Source: an uncultured Alphaproteobacteria bacterium (GTDB lineage: Bacteria; Pseudomonadota; Alphaproteobacteria; Thalassobaculales; Thalassobaculaceae). From it: 7,745 nt of DNA. Under the pieces are notes generated by a model. That model was given only the letters and a program-made list of their open reading frames with translations. It made no database searches and was not told the DNA's origin. Below are positions 1-4,906 of the stretch, piece after piece (the first letter of the stretch is position 1; every line of letters begins with the position of its first letter). The stretch lies in assembly GCA_938028645.1 (NCBI GenBank), contig CALIMD010000132.1, positions 1 to 7,745 of the forward strand, given 5' to 3'. The position numbers were made by a program, and so were the translations under genes.

Positions 1-191
1 ATTTTCTTATTGGTTAACTCCAACCGGTTTTTTGCTTCTTCAATTATGTATCTATCAGTATACAGCTTATTCTCACTGACTTCTTTCTCCGAGCCAGTTT
101 TAAGCAAGCCGTCCTCAACATCAACGACCTTAAACTGATGAACCAGTTCATCGCATTTAAAAGCGTCTCTGATGAATTGACGAATAGCCAT
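1..191 (-). CDS. Hypothetical protein, N-terminal fragment (runs off left edge)
   Basis: An open frame starts at an ATG read leftwards from 191 and continues for 63 codons without a stop to the window edge, so only the N-terminus is present. It begins MAIRQFIRDAFKCDELVHQF and is rich in Glu, Lys and Asp with helix-forming stretches. There is no signal peptide or membrane segment, so a cytoplasmic protein is likely. The ribosome binding site is weak (an ACGGA-like stretch before an A-run). A plausible sigma70 promoter lies just upstream at 228-256, which supports this start. A competing minus-strand frame at 44-256 has a less protein-like composition (many Leu, Ser, Cys and Trp) and stops inside the region. 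I do not recognise the family and assign no function. Confidence 0.6.
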   Translation of the reverse strand, partial: MAIRQFIRDAFKCDELVHQFKVVDVEDGLLKTGSEKEVSENKLYTDRYIIEEAKNRLELTNKK

Positions 192-200
192 TTTTTTAGT

Positions 201-268
201 CCGTTACTAATAATTTTTTGTAATACTGTTTTATAAAAATGCGACCATATCGTCAACGCAAGTAACGG
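201..268. repeat. 8-bp inverted repeat flanking the leftward promoter
   Basis: CCGTTACT at 201-208 and its exact reverse complement AGTAACGG at 261-268 lie on either side of the candidate promoter at 228-256. The inner arm also overlaps a small perfect dyad, TTAGT-N5-ACTAA at 196-210, just upstream of the ATG at 191. This arrangement would suit a repressor that binds two sites around a promoter. Eight bases could also match by chance in AT-rich DNA. Confidence 0.35.
228..256 (-). promoter_or_regulatory. Candidate sigma70 promoter for the left minus-strand gene
   Basis: Read on the minus strand, a -35 box TTGACG (251-256, five of six consensus bases) is followed after 17 bases by TAAAAC (228-233, four of six). 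An overlapping TATAAA at 230-235 would give a 15-base spacer. The -10 lies about 36 bases before the ATG at 191. This rests on pattern matching alone. Confidence 0.4.
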
Positions 269-516
269 CTCTCAACCAAAAAAATAATATGAGAATAGAT
301 GCAGCCAGTCATTTAGACATTGTTTGGTATATCTATACTGATATTCATAATATTCTTTTCTCGGTAAGAACTGCGTTAATAGTCAATTTCGTTTTTCATT
401 CGTTCATATTGAAAGTTATTTGTGTGATTTTCTTTTTGATATTTCTACTTGGTTTGAAAAATGTCTGAGTGTAAAAACAAGTTTTATACTAAATGTTTTG
501 AACTCGTGAGCTGAAT

Positions 517-1962
517 ATGATCGATGAACTTATCCAATTAACTGCTTCTGATGCAGTTCAAAAATTACGATCGGGTGAAATCTCCCCCCTCGATATGATA
601 GGGGCAGCAGAGAAAAGAATCTCAGAAGTTGAGCCGGCTATTAATGCGCTTCCTACATTGTGCCTGGAACGCGCCCGAGATCATGCTAAGCGGCTGATGA
701 GTGCTAAGGATAAGAAACAAAACTATCCGCCGTGCTGGTTAGCGGGATTGCCTGTTGCCATTAAGGACCTCACTGACGTAGCGGGTGTGCGAACAACCTA
801 TGGGTCGCCAATTTACGCGAATCACATACCTAAGAAGTCACATCCTTTAGTTGAGAGGATAGAAGCGATGGGGGCGATTGTGATAGCAAAATCGAATACT
901 CCAGAATTTGGAGCAGGGGGTTCAACCTTTAACGAAGTTTTCGGTAAAACACGAAACCCATGGAATACTTCTTTAACCCCAGCTGGCTCAACCGGCGGTG
1001 GCGCAGCGGCGCTGGCTTCTGGTGAAGTTTGGCTAGCGCATGGTAGCGATCACGGTGGCAGTCTTAGGCGCCCCGCAACGTATTGTTCTGTGGTTGGTCT
1101 TCGGCCATCTCCCGGTAGGGTTACGAGGGGAACGGTTGATACCTTGTTTTCCCCATTATCGGTGCAAGGACCCATGGCGCGAAACGTTACAGATTTAGCT
1201 TTATTTCTTGATGTTATGGCGGGCTTTTGTCCCCTAGATCCAATGACATTCGATCAACCGAGTATGTCTTACAGCGATTCCTTGCACAAACAGCCCATAC
1301 CTCAGAGGATAGCCTATGCTGCAACTATCGGAGGCTCTCCAGTTGACAAAGAGACTATTGAAATAACCCGTTCTTCAATGAAATATTTCCAAGACTGCGG
1401 CGTCGAAGTAGATGAAATAACGATTGATATTGATGATTTGGAAGGAACTTTCCTAGCTTTAAGATCTCAGCAATTTGTCATAGATCGTGAGCTTGAAATT
1501 CAAAAACACAGGTCAAAAATAAAAAAAGATATAATCTGGAATACTGAATTAGGTCTTAGCCAAACTACATCAGAACTGGCGAAAGCGGAAAGAGCGAGGC
1601 GATCTCTTTACACTACATTTAATAATCTTTTTACTACTTATGATATTATTGTGACACCTGGGGCAAATACACCAGCTTTTGATGTAAATTTGCGTCATCC
1701 CACCTCTATAGCGGGGAAAAGGCTTGAACATTATATGGCGGCCTCCACACTTACGGGAGCTGTGACACTATCTGCTTCACCTGCCCTTTCAATGCCTTGC
1801 GGGTTTGACCAGTATAACCGACCGGTTGGGCTTCAATTAGTTGGAGCCCCGAGGGGAGAGGCATCCTTGTTAAGAGCCGGTTTGCTGTTTGAAGAAATTC
1901 TAGGTTTGGATCTTAAATTACCAATCGACCCTATGATTGGGGAGGTGCCGCCTCTTGAGTAA
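517..1962 (+). CDS. Amidase signature (AS) family hydrolase
   Basis: A 481-residue protein of the amidase signature family, normal in length. These cytoplasmic enzymes hydrolyse carboxamides through a Lys-cisSer-Ser triad. Lys83 lies in PVAIKDLTDVAG, Ser158 in AGSTGGG and nucleophile Ser182 in GSDHGGSLRRPA. The spacings (75 and 24 residues) equal those of GatA Lys79/Ser154/Ser178. The glycine-rich signature is off consensus: GGSSGGS is replaced by AGSTGGG, so the residue after the cis-Ser is Thr, while the triad is kept. The C-terminal part (SASPALSMPCGF, about 420-430, then RPVGLQLVG) is also typical. It is probably a stand-alone amidase of unknown substrate rather than GatA, since no gatB or gatC is adjacent and the divergence is considerable. 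Its last codons overlap the start of the next gene, so the two are probably cotranscribed and translationally coupled. There is no strong Shine-Dalgarno before the ATG. Confidence 0.92.
   Translation: MIDELIQLTASDAVQKLRSGEISPLDMIGAAEKRISEVEPAINALPTLCLERARDHAKRLMSAKDKKQNYPPCWLAGLPVAIKDLTDVAGVRTTYGSPIYANHIPKKSHPLVERIEAMGAIVIAKSNTPEFGAGGSTFNEVFGKTRNPWNTSLTPAGSTGGGAAALASGEVWLAHGSDHGGSLRRPATYCSVVGLRPSPGRVTRGTVDTLFSPLSVQGPMARNVTDLALFLDVMAGFCPLDPMTFDQPSMSYSDSLHKQPIPQRIAYAATIGGSPVDKETIEITRSSMKYFQDCGVEVDEITIDIDDLEGTFLALRSQQFVIDRELEIQKHRSKIKKDIIWNTELGLSQTTSELAKAERARRSLYTTFNNLFTTYDIIVTPGANTPAFDVNLRHPTSIAGKRLEHYMAASTLTGAVTLSASPALSMPCGFDQYNRPVGLQLVGAPRGEASLLRAGLLFEEILGLDLKLPIDPMIGEVPPLE
1940..1945 (+). 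promoter_or_regulatory. Shine-Dalgarno inside the amidase gene, setting a TTG start
   Basis: GGGAGG at 1940-1945, within the amidase coding region, is the best ribosome binding site in this stretch. It lies nine bases before TTG at 1955 but 18 before the in-frame ATG at 1964, and so favours the TTG start. Confidence 0.6.
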
Positions 1963-2203
1963 TATGCCTTTGGGTAAGTTTTGGTTTTACATTATCTGCA
2001 GTTTGAGCACTCTGGTTTTAGCTCTGATGGTGTTATATTTTTTTGCTGATTCCCATCTTCGACAAGTTCTAAAATCTATTGCATTCTTTTCAGACTCCCC
2101 TGGGCTTAGTGGTCTTTTTATTTTGGCGCTGTCACCAATTGTTTTCTTGTTGTCGCTTTACGGAATAGCAACCATTTTCAAACTAATGAAAAAACCAAAT
2201 TAA
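1955..2203 (+). CDS. Small two-helix membrane protein, unknown function
   Basis: This is an 82-residue protein if started at TTG 1955, or 79 residues if started at ATG 1964. The TTG is chosen because GGGAGG lies nine bases upstream. It overlaps the amidase stop (TTGAGTAA), a layout typical of coupled translation. An earlier in-frame TTG at 1937 has no upstream site. Two hydrophobic segments, about residues 9-30 and 51-75, are joined by a short polar loop (ADSHLRQVLK and following), and the protein ends in basic KLMKKPN. By the positive-inside rule the C-terminus is likely cytoplasmic. I recognise no family. Overlap with the amidase suggests a membrane partner or accessory, but this is inferred from position only. 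Confidence 0.65.
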   Translation: MSNMPLGKFWFYIICSLSTLVLALMVLYFFADSHLRQVLKSIAFFSDSPGLSGLFILALSPIVFLLSLYGIATIFKLMKKPN

Positions 2204-2422
2204 AATTTATTATTGAGGCCTGATCTACATAAGTTGGTGCTGTCCCCAGAGGTTGGAGATTTAGTGTAATTTAAATGTAAGATGATAAATAAAATATTTT
2301 GTTCACGGAGAAACGGTAAATAAAAAATATTTAGTAAGTTAGACTTTTATGGGTTATTATTGTGTTTTTAGTCTACTTTATTTATGTTTAACTGTAATTT
2401 CGGGTAGTTATGGAGTCAGAGC
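2204..2422. other. AT-rich intergenic region before the DUF1538 operon
   Basis: About 219 bases with no convincing ORF. It should contain the promoter of the operon that starts at 2423. The clearest -10-like box is TGTAAT at 2393-2398, without a good -35. Two near-copies of an A/T-rich block (TAAATAAAATATTT near 2286 and TAAATAAAAAATATTT near 2317) form an imperfect direct repeat about 31 bases apart. TAGAC at 2340-2344 and GTCTA at 2371-2375 form a short inverted pair. None is strong enough to call a specific operator. No rho-independent terminator is evident after the preceding gene. Confidence 0.5.
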
Positions 2423-4144
2423 ATGCGGTACTCGCAATATCTTGCACAAACAAATGTGAGACACAAAACTGTAAGTTACAATCTGTTAACGCCTAAACCA
2501 GTAGAGGGCGATCCTGACGCTTTAAAGCCAAAAAAGATTGAAATGACGCTCAAAAGCGCGGGAAACTTGGTTGGCCCGTACAGTTATGTTCGAATTATGG
2601 ATCAAATCAAAGCCGTTGTTCCATTGGCGGTGTATTTGATACTTTTCCAAGTCTTGGTTTTGCGACAACCTATAGATCAAGCGGTGTCGTTATGCATAGG
2701 GTTGGCAGCTGTCATGGTAGGACTAGCTGTTTTTATGGAAGGTCTCAGCACCGGGCTCATGCCTTTTGGTAAGATCATTGGAGACAATCTACCAAAAAAG
2801 GCTTCAATGACCGTCGTTTATATAATTATCGGTATTTTAGGTGTTGGAGTTACGTTTGCTGAACCAGCTATTGGTGCCCTCCAGGCATTTGGGGCTTCGG
2901 TTGACGTTAGAAAAGCGCCTTATTTATTTGAATTGCTAAATAACTGGACCTTGCCTCTGGTTCTGATGGTTGGAGCTGGTGTCGGACTCGCGGCAATATT
3001 AGGGACCGTGCGTTTCGTAAAGGGCTGGTCCCTTAAACCAATGATTTATTGTGCATTAACACCCGTAGCGTTGCTCTCCTTTTATGCGTGGAACGACCCA
3101 AATTTAGTCAGCATTCTTGGTCTAGCCTGGGATTGTGGAGCGGTGACAACTGGTCCGGTTACTGTACCGTTGGTATTATCTTTGGGGATAGGCATAGCCA
3201 ACGCTGCAGGTAAAGGAAACTCTTCTTTATCTGGTTTTGGTGTAGTGACGCTTGCCTCTTTATTCCCAATACTAGCCGTTTTAATACTATCGATTTTTGT
3301 ATCTTTTCAAGTAAGTCCTGAACAAATCATAGCAGCGTCCCAGACAGTGTCCTCAAGCACCCAAGTGGAATTAACCGCGTGGGATAAAACTCCATTAGTA
3401 GAAATCGTGCTCGGTGTTCGCGCTATCCTGCCTCTGGTCCTGTTTTTGATGTTTGTTTTGTTTGTTATACTCAAAGCAACACTTCCTAATAGAATGGTAA
3501 CATTCTATGGTTTGACCTTATCAATTTTGGGGATGTGCATTTTTAATGTGGGCTTGACCTATGGTTTAGGCGCTATTGGAACTCAGACTGGTGAAGCATT
3601 ACCTGCCGCTTTCATGCCTCTGGATATTGTTGAACATTCCCCTCATTATCCAGAATTAATAGGGTTTGTCATTTGCATCGGTTTTGCATTTCTATTGGGA
3701 TTTGGCTCTACTTTGGCTGAACCTGCTTTGAACGCATTAGGGTTAACGGTTCAAGAATTGACAAATGGGGCTTTTAAGAAGTCGATGCTAATGTACAGTG
3801 TCGCTATTGGTGTGGCAGTTGGTATAGCTCTTGGCGTCGCTAAACTAATTTTCCATCTTGATCTGATGATGATGCTTCTGCCTCTTTATGCCATTGGAAT
3901 TATAATGACTGTTCTTTCTACCGAAGAGTTCGTTAATGTAGCCTGGGATAGTGCAGGAGTTACCACTGGTCCTGTGACTGTGCCGTTGGTGCTTGCCATG
4001 GGACTTGGGCTAGGAAATGCAGTTTCAGCAGTTGAGGGGTTTGGTATTTTATCCCTTGCTAGCATTTGCCCAATCGTCGCTGTCTTAACAATGGGGTTAG
4101 TTATTCAGTTTACTCAAGGATCCAAAGTTACCAACGAGAGTTAA
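2423..4144 (+). CDS. DUF1538 family membrane permease, two tandem DUF1538 units
   Basis: A 573-residue polytopic inner-membrane protein, with a cytosolic-looking N-terminal tail of about 60 residues and then many hydrophobic segments. It is an internal duplication of two DUF1538 units, about residues 60-295 and 325-565. Matching motifs recur about 270-285 residues apart: FAEPAIGAL (145-153) with LAEPALNAL (431-439); AWDCGAVTTGPVTVPLVL (235-252) with AWDSAGVTTGPVTVPLVL (507-524); GFGVVTLAS (271-279) with GFGILSLAS (539-547). The inverted-repeat-like duplication and conserved Glu, Asp, Thr and Pro in membrane segments suit a secondary transporter, but the family has no established substrate known to me. 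The start is supported by GGAG at 2412-2415, seven bases before the ATG. It is followed after 28 bases by two P-II-like genes, so regulation by P-II-like proteins, as AmtB by GlnK, is likely. Confidence 0.88.
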   Translation: MRYSQYLAQTNVRHKTVSYNLLTPKPVEGDPDALKPKKIEMTLKSAGNLVGPYSYVRIMDQIKAVVPLAVYLILFQVLVLRQPIDQAVSLCIGLAAVMVGLAVFMEGLSTGLMPFGKIIGDNLPKKASMTVVYIIIGILGVGVTFAEPAIGALQAFGASVDVRKAPYLFELLNNWTLPLVLMVGAGVGLAAILGTVRFVKGWSLKPMIYCALTPVALLSFYAWNDPNLVSILGLAWDCGAVTTGPVTVPLVLSLGIGIANAAGKGNSSLSGFGVVTLASLFPILAVLILSIFVSFQVSPEQIIAASQTVSSSTQVELTAWDKTPLVEIVLGVRAILPLVLFLMFVLFVILKATLPNRMVTFYGLTLSILGMCIFNVGLTYGLGAIGTQTGEALPAAFMPLDIVEHSPHYPELIGFVICIGFAFLLGFGSTLAEPALNALGLTVQELTNGAFKKSMLMYSVAIGVAVGIALGVAKLIFHLDLMMMLLPLYAIGIIMTVLSTEEFVNVAWDSAGVTTGPVTVPLVLAMGLGLGNAVSAVEGFGILSLASICPIVAVLTMGLVIQFTQGSKVTNES

Positions 4145-4172
4145 ATAATACTTTAAAATAAGGATATTAAAT

Positions 4173-4529
4173 ATGGCTGGAAGAAACGTTACTTATCTAT
4201 CAGAAGCGAACTTAATAACCTGTGTTTTACAGACGGGGCTCGCAGAAAATGTTTTAGACGCGGCTAAGAATTGTGGGGCACAAGGAGCAACCATAAGCTA
4301 CGCTCGTGGTACAGGTATCCGAGAACGTATGGGGCTCCTTGGCGTTACCATAGATGAACAAAAAGAAGTGATTAGAATTATTGTTTCCGAGGAACAGGCG
4401 GATAGAGTTTTTGAAGCTATGTATCTTGCTGGCGGATTAGATACACCTGGTAAGGGCATAATGTTCATGACTAAACTGGAAAGAGTTGCGACTTATATAC
4501 CAGAATCTGTTCTTAAAGAGATTGCTTGA
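4173..4529 (+). CDS. P-II-like regulatory protein (first of pair)
   Basis: A 118-residue protein with the P-II (GlnB/GlnK-like) ferredoxin fold pattern. The first strand is NLITCVLQTG (13-22). A helix with ENVLDAAKNCG follows, then ATISYARGTG, a short T-loop-like region (RERMGLLGVTIDE, 50-62), the central strand EVIRIIVSEEQ and the helix ADRVFEAMYLAG. The C-terminal strand GIMFMTKLERV is preceded by TPGKG (91-95), where P-II proteins carry the nucleotide-binding G-D-G-K segment. The canonical uridylylated T-loop Tyr motif is not visible, so this is a divergent P-II, not classic GlnB. P-II trimers bind ATP, ADP or other effectors and gate transporters. Its place after the DUF1538 permease suggests it controls that protein. 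AAGGA at 4160-4164 is eight bases from the ATG. Confidence 0.8.
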   Translation: MAGRNVTYLSEANLITCVLQTGLAENVLDAAKNCGAQGATISYARGTGIRERMGLLGVTIDEQKEVIRIIVSEEQADRVFEAMYLAGGLDTPGKGIMFMTKLERVATYIPESVLKEIA

Positions 4530-4533
4530 GGAA
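4528..4533 (+). promoter_or_regulatory. Shine-Dalgarno overlapping the upstream stop
   Basis: GAGGAA at 4528-4533 overlaps the TGA stop of the first P-II-like gene (4527-4529) and stands seven bases before ATG 4541. It fixes the start of the second P-II-like gene and implies coupled translation of the pair. Confidence 0.65.
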
Positions 4534-4540
4534 TAAGGAT

Positions 4541-4828
4541 ATGACTGTCGAGATAGGAGCTCTACTTCAAAAAGATTTTGGGCAGAAGGTTTTAGAAGCC
4601 ATGAATGAGTTTGATGGCGTTAAAAGCGTTACTGTTGAAACCGGCAGGTCAAGTGATTTGTTTGAAGAGAAACAGTTTGGCGATTTTGGTGAGGCGGCGA
4701 TCCTTAGTATCATCGTAGAAAAAGAAGCAAAAGATAAAGTTTTTGATGCGGTTTACGAATTATGTGAATTGCATGGGCATCAAAGCGGTCTTGTATTTAT
4801 GACGCCAGAGATACTCAGATCGGCATGA
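4541..4828 (+). CDS. Second, divergent P-II-like protein
   Basis: A 95-residue protein from ATG 4541. An upstream in-frame TTG at 4526 would sit on the ribosome binding site and is rejected. It aligns with the preceding protein over the core: LSIIVEKEAKDKVFDAVYEL (55-74) matches RIIVSEEQADRVFEAMYLAG, and SGLVFMTPEI (82-91) matches KGIMFMTKLE. It therefore has the same predicted ferredoxin-like fold, but lacks the glycine/lysine segment (HGHQSG instead of LDTPGKG). Its T-loop-like region (GRSSDLFEEKQFGDFGEA, about 35-52) is longer and acidic. It may have lost or changed ligand binding and could form mixed oligomers with its neighbour or sense a different effector. The P-II-like assignment rests mainly on this paralogy and on gene order. 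Confidence 0.7.
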   Translation: MTVEIGALLQKDFGQKVLEAMNEFDGVKSVTVETGRSSDLFEEKQFGDFGEAAILSIIVEKEAKDKVFDAVYELCELHGHQSGLVFMTPEILRSA

Positions 4829-4906
4829 GTAATTAGATAAAACAAAGGATGTTTGAGAGATCTTAATAAAAAGGTCAGGTCTGTTAATTTTTGCCCATCC
4901 TACTTA
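4829..4906. other. Convergent intergenic region
   Basis: Seventy-eight AT-rich bases lie between the ends of the P-II-like operon and the cyclase. A weak plus-strand hairpin (GATCTT 4859-4864 with AAGGTC 4871-4876, one G-U pair) is not followed directly by a U-run, so I do not call a rho-independent terminator in either direction. Confidence 0.4.

Larger units (their letters stand above)
192..516. other. Divergent intergenic region
   Basis: About 325 AT-rich bases separate the left minus-strand gene from the amidase. I see no convincing small gene or structured RNA here. It should hold promoters in both directions. The leftward one is listed separately. For the rightward gene the best -10 candidate is TATACT at 485-490, 26 bases before the amidase ATG, but it lacks a good -35. 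A second TATACT lies at 334-339 with a weak TTTAGA 16 bases before it, and would give a long leader. The amidase ribosome binding site is weak (GTGAG at 506-510). Confidence 0.6.

Noticed and set aside
44..256. Minus-strand 70-codon ORF
   Set aside because: It overlaps a better, edge-crossing frame starting at 191, has unlikely composition, and its start lies inside the candidate promoter for that frame.
2453..2467. TGTGA-containing stretch as a CRP/cAMP site
   Set aside because: It lacks the TGTGA-N6-TCACA symmetry and lies inside the DUF1538 coding region.
4846..4901. AGGATG/CATCCT inverted pair in the convergent gap
   Set aside because: Only 6-bp arms with a 44-base loop and no T-run at the right place, so not a credible terminator.
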